From positions 83,203,001 to 83,267,000 of the forward strand of contig CM044313.1 in the NCBI GenBank assembly GCA_024291935.2: a DNA stretch of 64,000 nt. The letters run 5' to 3'. A program made the position numbers and the translations under genes. The notes beneath the pieces are model-generated. The model was given only the letters and a program-made list of their open reading frames with translations, ran no database searches and was not told the origin of the DNA. How positions within the stretch are numbered: the first letter of the stretch is position 1; each line of letters starts with the position of its first letter. The DNA is from Okapia johnstoni. Its lineage: Eukaryota > Chordata > Mammalia > Artiodactyla > Giraffidae. Below, piece by piece: positions 44,625 through 56,838 of the stretch.

Positions 44625-44812
44625 TATTTAGTACTATTGTGAGCCAAGAACTGTGTGACCACCTTATAATACATCTCATTTAAACCTTACAATAATTTAA
44701 AGAAGTAGGACATTGAGGGAAAAGGATAGTGATTGAATGATTTACACAAGGTCACATGGATAGTAAGAACCCACATAAGACTGACTTAATCACTCCCCGA
44801 ATCTGCTTATTT
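44625..44812 (-). mobile_element. MIR SINE, antisense
   Basis: 'gtgagccaagaactgtgtga', 'catttaaaccttacaataat' and 'atttacacaaggtcacatgg' match antisense MIR. Confidence 0.7.
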
Positions 44813-47800
44813 GCGGCAATGCTCTTTTGTTTAGACCTGGAAACAGTAAAATCCTTGTTGTGTAATGAGTAATGAGTTTTCTGCACACCATATGTGGAAT
44901 TCTCAATTTACCTAACTTTATTATAGTTATATTTGATTAGGCTACATCTTCAAAACATTGATTTGCTCTAACCAGCATTATTTTACATGGAGGAACTGAA
45001 TTGGCCCCAAGCTATTTGCTTTTACATTTTCTATTGCCTGAATATTGATGGTTCCTCCAAACCTGTCATTTTCACTGCATTCTTAATTGCATGTTTTTAC
45101 TAATAAAGTTAAAATGTTTTAAATTATTACAGGGATCCAGTGTAAGAATTACACTGAAGAATGAGTTGAATAATATTCATACCCACAGCAGTTTATTATA
45201 GCTCAATAAATGTAATATTTAATTCTATGTGATATTTTATTTAAATGATTTAAAAATTCATTAAATGTTTTCAGTAAAAAGTAAAGTATCATATAAACCA
45301 TCACAAACTCGTTGATTGGTGCTTAACAAAGGACTTTTCTTGTAATTACAATTAAAATACATTAAAGTTGATGACAGACATTATTCTAGAGAATATTCAA
45401 GAGAATTATAGTAGAAAGGAGTTTATTGCTTTCATTTTTGCCAATCTATCCAAAATTGGGTAAAATGTTTCCTCAGTAGCAGGATTATAATTTCAATTGT
45501 CACAACTAGATAAAAAAACAATTAAATCTAATCAATCATATGTGTGACTTGATCCCTTTCTGGATTTCACAAATGAGCTAATACGAACTGTAAGGCTTTT
45601 TACATCAAAGCTTCAAACTTTTTGATGCTAGATATTTTGAAAGTAGCAAGAGGAAAGTCATAGTATAAAATCATTTGAAGTTGTCAGTTCATCCCAAACT
45701 TTACTAGGACACGCTCACAGTTTTCATTAATTTCAGGTCAGGATTTATCTGCAATCAGTAAATAAAGGCTTACAGAGATGCAGTTCCATTGCCAAATGCC
45801 TTAGCTCCAAATGTGATTTTCTTCCAAAGTGATTTCTTTTAGATACAACACAATTTCTTTCTGATCCTGAGCATGTGGTCCTATGCTAATATGAAATGGT
45901 GTCTTAAAAAGGTTATGTTTGGTTTTTTTGCAGGGAGCAGTCATCCTTTGACCTGTATTCAATATGTGACACCGATCTGATTGTGCAACAACCATTAACC
46001 TCATCCGGAATCCCTAGTTGGAGGTCAGGGCTCAGGTCAGGGACCACTACTCTTGGGTGTCAGAGCTAAACTTAATTAATGCCTTATTTTATTTTAATTT
46101 ATTCCCCTTAAGATGTATGAAAATGGCTTGCAGGATTTAATTCTGGAAAACGTTAAAATCAAAAGTGGCTTAGTTGTTTGACAGGCCCTAAGATCTGTTT
46201 CTGGAATCACCAGCACTGCCCAGTGTATTGGGCTTTTTCCCAGCCTGCTGTGGTGTCCATTTATTGTTGTGATTTTTTTGTAACGGCACAGCTTCCTTCT
46301 TTGCACCTTTTTGGCTCTTGAAGCATCCTCTGGTAAGCCACTGTCTTTTGAAGATGGGCCCTCTCCCTGTCATGGCTGTTGCAGAACCCAGGAAGGCCAC
46401 AGGGGTAGAGAGTTACAAGGAAAAGGGCTGGGATTCATAAGGATGAAGAATAATGGCGGTTTCTATGGTGTCAATGAGCAGAGGGGGGGACTCTTCTTGT
46501 GCTGAAGTGTTTAGCAATCATTTTCCAGTGAGAATTGGCAGCTGCCTGCCAGGATGGGATGTTCTGTCAGCACAGGTGTCAAGAGAACGAGAGAGGTTTC
46601 TGAAGAAGGTAATTGGCAAATCGGATAGGGTTCGGGAAACAGAAAGTCACTGGGGAGGGCGAGAGGAAGAGGGCAAGGTGCTATCTGGCAGATAGCTTTT
46701 AAAGTAATTTTTAACCAACATTATTTAAGAGCCTTTTAGAATGCAGAGCCCCCTTTCCCAGAGGCATCTGCCAACTGACAGTACAACAGGAAAAGAGGAA
46801 ACTACTTCCGAAAAGGCTTTAAAAAAAGACTTTTAGAGGCTGTTAAAAAGACATACAATCACATTCTGCGTAAACCTGTTTAAGCAGCAGTTTACTGCTC
46901 AAGCTGGGCTTCTTTCACTTACTAGTCTGTTGTTTTCCAATACCCACCACCCCACCACCCACTCTCTGAAGCCCTTCACCCAGCAGCTAAGCAGCACCTC
47001 TGTTTTCCAGTTGAGCTCCACACAGGATGGAGACACCAACATCTTCTTCTCCTCTGTGTGGTCTGGAGATGTATTTTTCATTTTAGCCCTTTCATCCCTG
47101 CAGTAAACTATACACTGCTTTACCTCTGAACGTCTGACACTCGATTACTTAAGACACTTTCCAGTGGGTATATTGTAGCCTTCTTTCTTTGCTTTCATTG
47201 TTTGAGTTCTAATATTCTTTCTCATCATCTGTTATCCAGCCAGTGAAGTAGCTTGTTCCTGTGCTTTCAGACTTGAGAAAAATGTGTTCAAAGAGTCCCC
47301 TACCAGTCTTTTTTGAGAACCTGGAGACAAAGTCCTCAGTGAAGGAAACAAGGGTTATGTTCATCTTTGTATCACTGTCATTAGTAGCGATATAGGAGGC
47401 AAGCCTCATATAGTAGGCAAGCCATCAATCCTTGCAGAAAATAAGAACGTATAAATGAATGAATGAATATGAATGAATTTGATGACTATCAGCAAAACAG
47501 GAGTTGGGAATGACAAAAGGAGGTGTTCAGGGTGCACATAGTTTGGCTAGAAAAACAAGCTGGCAGCCTTGATTTTTAGAATTGTAACTCATTTCACCCA
47601 TGTTTTATATGCAAATATTTTGGAGGGGGAGTGTTTTTCCTGAGTTCAGAATTTGGGGGCAGCAAGGAGAGAAAGAAGGAGTATTAATTACAAGAAAGCA
47701 TTATCAAGTTGCCACCGGTTCATGAGATCAGCCTAGAAACCCTATGATATGCATCTCAGGACCTTCTCTCCTGGGGAAGAAAGGGAGGAACACTTAGCCA

Positions 47801-48165
47801 TAGGCTCCAGTCATGGATTTGTCAAAGATGCAACTCCTGGAACAAATCATCTGCACTTCTGGATTGTATAGGGTACAGATTCCTTTAGTGTCTCAGTTTG
47901 TGGTGTCAACGGAGAAGCCCCAGGGCATAAAGCAAGGTGTGCACTTGCAAAAAGTGGGTCAGAATATGTGTAGAAACTGGTTGTCATAGCAGTGGCTGGA
48001 GTGAGAGACAGGGGAAGTAAGGAGTTCTGAAATTGTGCATGAGCGGGATTCGATGTAGTCCCCAAATACTAATATACCACATGAAACCACTCATTGTTTT
48101 TAGGAAAAATGTAAACCCACTTAAATCTACATTAATAACTTCAATACTAGCATAACTACTATGCT
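44813..48165. other. repeat-poor block, 3.35 kb
   Basis: Only a (TGAA)n run at about 47,452-47,478 is repetitive. The part 46,180-47,070 is less AT-rich than its neighbours and might hold conserved elements. The open frames here carry no recognisable domain. Confidence 0.4.
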
Positions 48166-49175
48166 TTAGTTCAGTTCAGTTCAGTTCAGTCTCTCAGTTG
48201 TGTACAACTCTTTTCGACCCCATGGACTGCAGCACGCCAGGCCTCCCTGTCCATCACCAACTCCCAGAGTTTACTCAAACTCATGTCCATTGAGTCAGTG
48301 ATGCCATCCAACCATCTCATCCTCTGTCATCCCCTTCTCTTCCAGCCTTCAATCTTTCCCAGCATCAGGGTCTTTTCAAATGAGTCAATTCTTCACATCA
48401 GGTGGCCAACGTATTGGAGTTTCAGCTTCAGCATCAGTCCTTCTAATGAATATTCAGGACTGATTTCCCTTAGGATGGACTGGTTGGACCTCTTTGCAGT
48501 CCAAGGGATTCTCAAGAGTCTTCTCCAACACCACAGTTCAAAAGCATCAATTCTTTGGTGCTCAGCTTTCTTCATAGTCCAACTCTCACACCCATACATG
48601 ACTACTGGAAAAACCATAGCTTTGACTAGATGGACCTTTGTTGGCAAAGTAATGTCTCTGCTTTTTAATATGCTGTCTAGGTTGGTCGTAACTTTTCTTC
48701 CAAGGAGTAAACGTCTTTTAATTTCATGGCTGTAGTCACCACCTGCAGTGATTTGGGAGCTCAAAAAAATAAAGTCCGTCACTGTTTCCCCATTTATTTG
48801 CCATGAAGTGATGGGACCAGATGCCATGATCTTAGTTTTCTGAATGTTGAATTTAAGCCAACTTTTTCACTCTCCTCTTTCATTTTCATCAAGAGGCTCT
48901 TTAGTTCTTCACTTTCTGCCATAAGGGTGGTGTCATCTGCATATCTGAGATTACTGATATTTCTCCTGGCAATCTTGATTCCAGCTTTTGCTTCCTCCAG
49001 CCCAGTGTTTCTCATGATGTACTCTGCATATAAATTAAATAAGCAGGGTGACAATATACAGCCTTGACGTACTCCTTTTCCTATTTGGAACCAGTCTGTT
49101 GTTCCATGTCCAGTTCTAACTGTTGCTTCCTGACCTGCATACAGATTTCTCAAGAGGCAGATCAGGTGGTCTGGT
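48166..49175 (-). pseudogene. BovB (RTE) reverse transcriptase fragment, antisense
   Basis: About 1 kb of BovB, 3' end at 48,166 ('ttagttcagttcagttcag'). The minus frame at 48,794-49,153 encodes RT motifs: GVRQGCILSPCLFNLY (residues 27-42) and YADD (residues 71-74, bases 48,932-48,943). A frameshift near 48,850 moves into a second frame, 48,393-48,827, with DIFLSS-like thumb sequence, [19 protein letters not shown] and KLQYVGHLM. RT would copy LINE RNA at a nicked target. The endonuclease and N-terminus are missing, so it is dead. Confidence 0.94.
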
Positions 49176-49212
49176 CAATTGAGTGTATCATTAGTAAAAC
49201 CATATTATGTGT

Positions 49213-49440
49213 GCAGGTGACCTAAGGAGCTTCAGTAGTGTCTGACTCTTTGCAACCCTGTGGACTGTGGCCCACCAGGCTCCTTTGTCCGTGGGACTCT
49301 CCAGGCAAGAATACTGGAGAATACTGAAGTGCCATGCCCTTCTTCAGGGATCTTCCTGACCCAGGGATGGAACCGGTGTCTTTTGCATCTCCTGCATTGG
49401 GAGGTAAATTCTTTACCACTATTGCCACTTGGGAAAGCCC
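49213..49440 (-). mobile_element. Bov-tA SINE, antisense
   Basis: From 'gagcttcagtagtgtctgac' to 'attgccacttgggaaagccc'. It has a small internal duplication (aatactggagaatactg). Confidence 0.9.
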
Positions 49441-49884
49441 AAATCCTTATTATAGAGTTAGAGAAAAAAGAGAATTAGATTCAGCTGGGTCTGTGTGTTT
49501 TAGTTTTGATGAATATATTGTTTTCAGGAGACACTGAAACTGGAAACCTGCGGGCAGGGCCCTGCCAATCAGACGTTTTCTCCATTCATGTTAGGGGAAT
49601 GACTGCAGTGAAAACAGCCTGAAAACAGAGCTACCTGGAATAGATTTCTCGGAAATCTAACGCCAACTGCAAAGGTGCCCTAACTGAGGAATTAAGGGAT
49701 GAACCAGAGCCTCAGAGCATAACATGTTAAAGTTCTATAGTATGAGTGGTGTAAGTACACATCAGTCTTCCACAGCCTACGATAGGGCACCTCAAATTTT
49801 TTGCTTGCATGTTAATCAAAATAATACTGAAAAAAATTTCTTCAACATTGTTAGTGGTTAAAAGTACCACACACTGCTATATTT
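49441..49884. other. unannotated non-coding DNA
   Basis: No repeat or gene recognised. Confidence 0.4.
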
Positions 49885-50090
49885 AAAATGGATAACCAAT
49901 AAAGTCCTCCTGCATAAGAAAGGAAACTCTGCTCAATGTTATGTGGCAGCTGGGTTGGGAGGGAATTTGTGGGGAGAACGGATACATGCATATGCATGGC
50001 TGAGTCCCTTCACTGTTCACCTGAAGCTATCACAACATTGTTCATCGGCTAAACTCTAATATAAAGTAACAAGTTAAAAAAAATATTTTA
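49885..50090 (+). mobile_element. ruminant L1 3' end
   Basis: 'gggttgggagggaatttgtg', 'catatgcatggctgagtccc', 'gttcacctgaagctatcaca' and 'gctaaactctaatataaagt' with an A-rich tail are typical of the bovid L1 3' UTR. Confidence 0.85.
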
Positions 50091-50573
50091 CTATAAGTTT
50101 GAGTTATTGAAAATAATGTGACTTCTGGCCTTTTGTAAATATTAACACTAAAACAAACTATTAAATCACTCTAAAATTTTTCCAATAGAATTCTAATACA
50201 GTAGCAGTTCAATAGCCACAATGCCTCATCTAAAAATACATGAACGAGATCATTTTAACAGCCAGAAATTTTATACCAGTCCTTTTGTCATGAACTCAAT
50301 TCCATTCAACTTCCCCCACATATTTTAATCTAAAAGTAATTTTTTATGCTTGAATGTCTTATATTGATCACATGTAGTTCACAAAGTTATGTATATGAAC
50401 TGAAATTTGAAATAACATTTTTCCTATAAGTCTCTAAGTAATACTAATTTTATTCTGAATAGACTTTACTATTATTATGACACAAAGCAGCATATGCTGC
50501 AAGTTTTATAGTTATATAATTATATTTATAAACGTAAGAGTACACTTTATATAAAAAAGGCTCATTCACACAG
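50091..50573. other. AT-rich non-coding DNA
   Basis: Contains a TATATAAAAAAGG-type sequence near 50,548, upstream of the GC-rich block. Nothing else recognised. Confidence 0.4.
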
Positions 50574-51009
50574 ATGGAGCCCTATGGGACTATAAGCATA
50601 AGCCCCGGCTGTCCTCCAGGCGATCCAGAAGTGTTCCCTGGGTTGGACATCTGGGCTCCAGAGGTGGGTATAAGCCCCTGTCTGGGAAATACTGCCAGCT
50701 GTAAAAAGCAGAGATCAAGTGCAAAGATGATGGCATGCACTGGCCTTTGTTCCCTGAGAGCAGGGCTTTGGGGCCCTACTTCTGGGTCAAATCTGACGTC
50801 TGCCCCTCAGCCCGAGTTCCAAGCCAAGCAAATAGGCCTCTTTCTTAGAAGGGGTTGGGTGGGGGGTCTCCCTGTAATGTCCACCCAGTGCCTGTGGTGG
50901 CAACGTGTCAAGAACTGTCTCCCTGGGCTACAGCCCGGGGCACCAACCTCACGCGTGAACGCAGAGGGGGCGGGGCCAGGGGCGAGGGGAAGGTGGGAAG
51001 GCGGGAAGA

Positions 51010-51241
51010 GGGAGGGAAGATGGCGCCAGGGCTGGGGCCGGCCAGAGGCGGCTTCCTGGTGGCGCCTGCCAGCCTCCCTCTTGCGGAGTCGGGGAGCACC
51101 CCAGCTGTCCCCAGTGTGTGTGTCAAGTCAGATGCCTGCCCCTCGGGCCGAAGCTAAGCCGCACATCAAGCAAGTGAGGACTCCCACAGCGGAGGTCCGC
51201 GTCTCTCATCAACATCGACTCCTGCGTCCTGCCTGCAACAG
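51010..51241 (+). other. candidate first exon ending at a consensus donor
   Basis: Inferred from the YY1-type element and the donor CAG|GTGAGT (51,239-51,247). The 5' end is a guess. The last 110 nt are open from ATG 51,132 (MPAPRAEAKPHIKQ...) to the donor, leaving two bases of a split codon. That ATG has a weak context. The exon may equally be 5' UTR or part of a long non-coding RNA. The longer 223-codon frame starting at 50,574 crosses the presumed start site and is unlikely to be a protein. Confidence 0.4.
51017..51027 (+). promoter_or_regulatory. YY1-type element
   Basis: AAGATGGCGCC matches the YY1 core (AAGATGGCGGC) at ten of eleven positions, in the sense orientation typical of start-site elements. 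The embedded ATG opens a 45-codon frame that stops at about 51,157. Confidence 0.55.
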
Positions 51242-52224
51242 GTGAGTCCTGCCGCTGGGAGCCCCATGAGGGCTGTTTCTCTGACCCTTCAGCCCTGTGG
51301 GTCTGGTGGGCAGGAGCTCGGTTAGTTTTTAAAGACCTTTTGAGGGCTCTCAGATGCCATTGTGAGAGGTGGGGTTCAAACCCTTCGCTCCTCAGGGAGA
51401 ACCTCCGGTTTTGAGTTCCCTCCTGACTGGGCTTGGTTTTGGGGGGATGGTGTCCCCTCTCTCCTACTTGCTGAGTTGTGGGCTTTCTCTGGCGGGAGCT
51501 GCTCAGCCAGGTTTTAGGTGTTTTCAGAGGAAGTAGTTCCATGTATAGTGGTGGGTTCCCTGTGTTCATGGGAGGAAGTGAGGACGGGACCCTCTGAGGT
51601 TTTGAACCAAAACCTCATTTCCCGCTTTGTCTGAGGTGTTTTTGGTGGTGGAGCTGGTGTATGTGTACACGTGCGTGTGTGTGTACATGTCCATGTGTGC
51701 CTTCTCTTGCCAGCACCATGTGTTTCTGATGCCGTAGTTGTGGTCTGCTGTTTTTTCCCCCACTCATTACCACATGGATGAGGGCAGCTGGCCATCAGAT
51801 TAGAATAAGGTCCTCAGGACAACAGTGTGCTATAAGGAAATTGGTATCTACCATTTTTTACTTCGTTTTGGCTGCAGTTAGTTCACACCTTTGCAAACCC
51901 AAATGAGGAACCCGTCTTGGGTTGCAGATTTTCTGGGAACGGTGCTGAAGAGGCTTTGAGGAAATTCTGAATTTAAGCCACGTTTGGCACATTCACTGTG
52001 TCAGCCAAAACACGTTTCAGTGAGTAGAATTATGGGCATGTTGCCCCCCGTGGCACATTACATTGCTGGCATAAAAAATGCTGCGCATTATTCCAATTAA
52101 TGAAATTAAAAAAACAAAAAAAAAACATTTGCAGCATGTTAAAAATACCCAAGACCCTCAAATGGACTGAATACTTGGAAGACTTCTTGATAACAGTGAG
52201 GACAGCAACATTTTGGCAGTGCTT
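51242..52224 (+). other. putative intron start; no other feature
   Basis: GTGAGT at 51,242. A GT-rich patch lies at 51,655-51,705. Sequence returns to AT-rich after about 51,800. Minus-strand frames here are Thr/His-rich artefacts of the GT patch. Confidence 0.35.
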
Positions 52225-52370
52225 CCTACATGCTTATCTTAGTTACTCCTCAAACACCTTTCTGAAGTTGAAATTACCATTATCCTCATTTATAGGAGAA
52301 AAATGCACTAAGAGAAACATCCAACAGGTCATCTGCCCAACTGGAAAGTATTTGTACCTATGCAGTCAAC
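52225..52370 (-). mobile_element. MIR SINE fragment, antisense
   Basis: 'cagtgcttcctacatgctta', 'gaaattaccattatcctcat' and 'aggtcatctgcccaactgga' match antisense MIR. Confidence 0.6.
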
Positions 52371-55300
52371 CTGGGACTCCTTTGTCATGCAAAGTAGGAC
52401 AGTTTAAGAGCTCAGTGCCCCTTTCCTCAAAATTTCATACATAACTCATCTCCTAATTAAATTCAAAGCTTTTATGGTCATGGCTCCTTAATTCTACCCC
52501 TAACTTGCTTGGCAAAAAAAGACATTTTTGTCATAGTTAAAGATTTGCAGAGGTGAGTGTACTCACACAGTGGCAAAGTCAGTTCTAAGGGAACACAAGA
52601 TAAGGAAAAAATTGTAAGATTTAGACTTCAGATTTTATTATAGGATGTTTCAGGAACATCCTGTTGTGTGGCATACATCACATCCGCATAAATACATTTG
52701 TTAAAAAAAGCAACCCTAGAACCTCACTTTTGCCTTAAATTAGCCAGATAGCAGAGGCAGCACTCTGTTGAGTTTTCATTTTATGTTTGGCAATTATTTC
52801 TCAAACCGTTTTGACTTGGATTTAGATAAACATCTGCATTTCAGCTTAGTTGCCTTTCAAATAAAACCTAAGAGGGGAAAAAAAAAACATTCTTAAAGAT
52901 TTGGGATATTTTTAGCAAGGCAGAGAAAAGAAAATTGTTTTGTGATGCTATTTTTAAACAACACTTTGTAAAGATTTCTTAAAGCTCCAGTGGTTAGGAC
53001 TGTGCTAAAGGCAAAAATGTTGCTTAAGAAAACACTTCAGAAAAAGCTAGAAAAGTTAAAGCCCAGGCCAAGCCGCTAGAGAGCAAGGAGAATGATCACA
53101 TGGCTTGATGTCCTTTGAATCACTTAAGGTTATTTTCTAAATGAGACTATGAGAACAAAATGAAATTATACTTCCCTTCTAGCTAGTTAAGCCTCAACTC
53201 CCTAGATGAAAAAAATGTTTCCTTTTTGGACAGTGATGTATTTCTAGTCAGTATATTCCCAAAACAAATACACCAAAACCCACTTCATGCACAGAGTAAA
53301 ATAAAAGACAGGAAAAGAGGTCATTAAAATGGTTTAGTATCCCTCTAATTGCCATTTTGCTGATAACCCTCACTTGATGGAATAGGTGGGTTTTGGTCTT
53401 ATTATCTTACTTGTGAAGCTATGGCTTATGAAACTGAATTCCGTTGAATCCCTCACCCACTTAACACTTAAGATTTTTTGCTTAGAGTAATACTGATTCT
53501 CAGGCTAAATTGTAGTAGACAGGGTTTGTTAACTAGCCAACGTTCATTTCCCAACTTCTTTCTTCCTGATAGAATCCCAATTTTGTCTAGATAGATTTCC
53601 TCCCTCTGACCCCACGCATGGAATTAAAATCAAGGGAAGCTGATCCCAAGAATAGATCTTTAGTCTAAAAAGCCAATTAGCACATGGAATTTCCTAGCAA
53701 TTAATAATATACTAAGTGGTCATATGTCCTTTACTGGCTCAGCCTGACTGAAGGACACTACCCTTAATTCTTGATAGTGAGAGAGGTTTTTGTGTCTTTT
53801 TCTAGACAAGAATAAGGAAGGATGTAGCTCCAGTAGCCACTGGCAATCATCTTAAAGTTTGAGGGGAATCATTGAATGCAGTTGATGCTAAAGATGACAG
53901 GAAGGATAAACAGAAAGATCCAGAGTGTTTGATCATGCTACTCATCTATGGATCACTCGGAACCTGTATTTCTATGGAATGTCTCTTTTGTAAAATATAA
54001 TTTTACTTATTTCTTTCCAGTTTGAAATAGGATTTTTTTTCTCACTCATAGCCCAAAGTATCCTATTACATAAGCTGAAAATACTTGGTAATAAAGAGTA
54101 AGAAGTAATCAGATCTTTAGGATGCTGAACATGAATTACTATAGCTTACTTTTCTGATCTCCTTTCCACTGTTAATAGGCTTTCTTATTGGCTTCTCCTC
54201 TACCCCCAATAGCTTAATCACTCCTGAAAATCCTTTAATTCTCTGCTTATTATTCTAAAGTTGGGATGTGAAGTGTGGGAGAGGCTGCCTCTACAGAGTT
54301 TAGATTACTTGTGTTAACGTGAGATGTTACTAATTGAAAGTGTTAGTTAACCAAAGGAAGTGTTAACCAGGGGAATGAGAATCACTTTCCTAACTTTTCT
54401 GAACCCACAGTTCTATTCTTTTCCCTTGGAAGTTACAATTTCCCATAGTGGTGAGATAGGAGACAAACTTTCCAGAATGTCCCATGGTACCTAGTCTACT
54501 CTAGGAAATCCACTTAGGTAAAACAAACTAACTTCTATTGATTAGTAAATTTAAAATTCTCCACGTACCTTTGACTTCAGGCTGATGGATATCACATTAA
54601 ATGGAGGAAGTATAAAGAACATCATCCAAACCTCTCCCACTCTTTGTCTCAAACCTTACAAAATATTTGGCATGTTCAGAGAGAGCTGGGCTGAACTGCA
54701 TATTTCATTGCCAAATAATATTCATGAAGATCCCATTTTATGTATTGACTGCCACTTAAGGAATGAAACAGGACTACATAATCAGTTGAATTTAATTCAA
54801 TCTATTTTGTGTAGTTGTGTTTAAGGTTATAACAAGATATGTAGACTTTGGTATTAGACTTCTGTAGAACCTTAAGAAACATGTCCAGGGTAGGAATTTA
54901 GGGGAGAATGATTTTGCTCATAAAATATGTACATAAGATTGTTTTATAGATTCCATTTGATGTACTACTATGGGTGGATAATAAACCAAAAGATAACCAA
55001 GGTTTATCATGCTAGTCTATTCCAAAGAGAAAACATTTATGCAGCTGCAATTTTCAATGTGAACACATTAATAAAACCTCTAAACAATTCTACACCTTGG
55101 TGAGAGTGACTGAAGAAATTGCAACTATTAGATAAGAAAACATCCCCAATAAAAAATTCAAGTATTGTATTGGAAGACCCATCAGTTTTGTGGTCTGTAA
55201 CCCTATGTCAGACATTTGGCTGAAGACACTAAGGTTGTCCTGGGGACAGCACCTTCTGTTGGGTACACCCCTTTGGTCTGGGCTGTCTAGAAGGCTGGTG

Positions 55301-55439
55301 CTGACCTTTCTTTCTTATTAAGTGTATTCTTACACTATGTTCAGAGGAAATTGGATTACAAGAAACAAAAACTAACCAACGTGAATAATGTAAAAGCATA
55401 TAAGTGTAGTCAAATTTTATAATGAATACTGTCCATTTC
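52371..55439. other. repeat-poor block, 3.1 kb
   Basis: AT-rich, non-coding, no interspersed repeat recognised. Small open frames such as 54,585-54,824 lack domains. Confidence 0.4.
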
Positions 55440-55700
55440 TTATTTCAACAAACATCTAACGTATTTTTGCCATTTGTCAAAAACAGTGCTGGGCCTTGGT
55501 TAGAGATGTAAGTTTAAGACCCAGAGGCCTTGTTCTCTAGAGGCTTACAGTGTGATAGATTAAGACCTAGACTATCTTGTAGAGACATTTGAAACAACAG
55601 GTTTACTTAGAGGCTAAGTAGAGGCTATTATAGGATCATGCAGTGAAAAATCTTGAGCTGAGGGCAGGACAGGTGAGTGGAAGTCAGAGAGAGTTTGCTG
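55440..55700 (-). mobile_element. LINE L2 3' fragment, antisense
   Basis: 'atttcaacaaacatctaacg', 'caaaaacagtgctgggcctt' and 'ttctctagaggcttacagtg' follow antisense L2. Confidence 0.65.
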
Positions 55701-55975
55701 GACAAACAGATTCTTGACCATTTCCCTGAATATCCAGTGAGATTTGGTCAGTGAAGATGAATGGGGACACTGGAGGTAAGCAGCCTGGACAGCTGTTCTA
55801 GTGTACCTGAGCTGAATATTAATATTGGTACTGAGCTTGGATGTCAATACATTAAAGTCTAGATTAATAATGGTAGACCTTAGTCTGTTTCATGACTGAA
55901 AGGCTCAATTCTGACAGAATATCTATCTATTCATTGAGTTTCTAAAGTGGCAATTTCTAACAGTCATCTTTAATA

Positions 55976-56383
55976 TAGGTATACCTCCCTTTATTATACC
56001 TCACTTTATTGCACTTCCTAGTTACTGTATTTTTCTGACAAATCAAAGGTTTGTGGCAACCGTGCCTTGGGCAGGTCTATTAGTGCTATTTTTCCAACAG
56101 CATTTGCTCACTCTGTGTCTCTTTGTCGCATTTTGGTAATTCTTGCAATATTTCAAACTCTTTGCCAGCAAAAAGATTACAACTTGTTGAAGGTTTGGGT
56201 GATGGTTAGTGTTTTTTAGCAATAAAGTATTTTTAAATTAAGATTTAAACATTTTTAAAGACATAATACTGTTACACACTTAATGTAGTATATATTTTAT
56301 ATGCACTCGTAAACCAAAAAATTCATGTGGTTCACTTTATTGCAGTGGTCTGGAACCAACCTACAATATCTGAGGTAGGCCTG
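55976..56383 (+). mobile_element. Tigger1-derived internally deleted element
   Basis: 408 bp with TA at both ends. The left part (taggtatacctccctttatt; acagcatttgctcactctgt; ttggtaattcttgcaatatt) joins the right part (ccagcaaaaagattacaact; gcaataaagtatttttaaat; ggtctggaaccaacctacaa) at about 56,164. The roughly 2-kb transposase region is missing. It is a non-autonomous TcMar-Tigger fossil. Confidence 0.88.
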
Positions 56384-56621
56384 TATTTAATGCATATTGT
56401 AACCAACTGGATGCCATGGTGTTATCCATGGCACCATCACAATGCCTTGCACCTAAGTGTTGGTTAAATAGTTATTAATTAAGTCGAACTTCCATCACTT
56501 AAATCTTAAATTTCTTGTGATTTCTTGATGAAAAGTATTTCTACTTAATGTGGCCCCACAAACTCACCCGGGGAATTGTAGAGATCAGTGAAAGAAACAA
56601 CATGAAAATATTCCATGTACA
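56384..56621. other. short non-coding stretch with MIR/L2-like tail
   Basis: 'caatgccttgcacctaagtg' with 'gttggttaaatagtt' near 56,440-56,480 resembles a MIR or L2 3' tail. Otherwise nothing. Confidence 0.35.
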
Positions 56622-56838
56622 GCATGCTACATAGCTTCAGTCATGTCTGACTCTGTGTGACCCTATGGACTGTAACCCACCTGGCTCCTCTGTACATGGG
56701 ATTCTCCCAGCAAGAATACTAGAGTGGGTTGCCATGCCCTCCTCCAGGGGATCTTCCCGATTCAAGGATTGGGCCCACAACTCTTAGGTCTTCTGCATTG
56801 GCAGGCAGATTCTTTACCACTAGCACCACCTGGGACAT
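56622..56838 (-). mobile_element. Bov-tA SINE, antisense
   Basis: From 'gctacatagcttcagtcatg' to 'actagcaccacctgggacat'. The head is diverged. Confidence 0.9.

Larger units (their letters stand above)
50920..51260 (+). promoter_or_regulatory. CpG-rich candidate promoter
   Basis: The only GC-rich segment in the window, with roughly twenty CpGs in about 340 bp by eye. It holds a GC box (gggggcggggcc, 50,966-50,977), repeated G-runs (50,966-51,016) and AAGATGGCGCC at 51,017-51,027. That last sequence is the YY1-type element commonly placed just downstream of the start site in TATA-less promoters. A consensus splice donor follows at 51,242. This implies plus-strand transcription starting near 51,000. 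A flanking zone from 50,574 is also less AT-rich. No known gene is recognised. Confidence 0.55.

Noticed and set aside
50574..51245. 223-codon open frame
   Set aside because: It begins upstream of the likely transcription start, crosses GC-rich promoter DNA where stops are rare, and runs over a consensus splice donor. No domain is visible.
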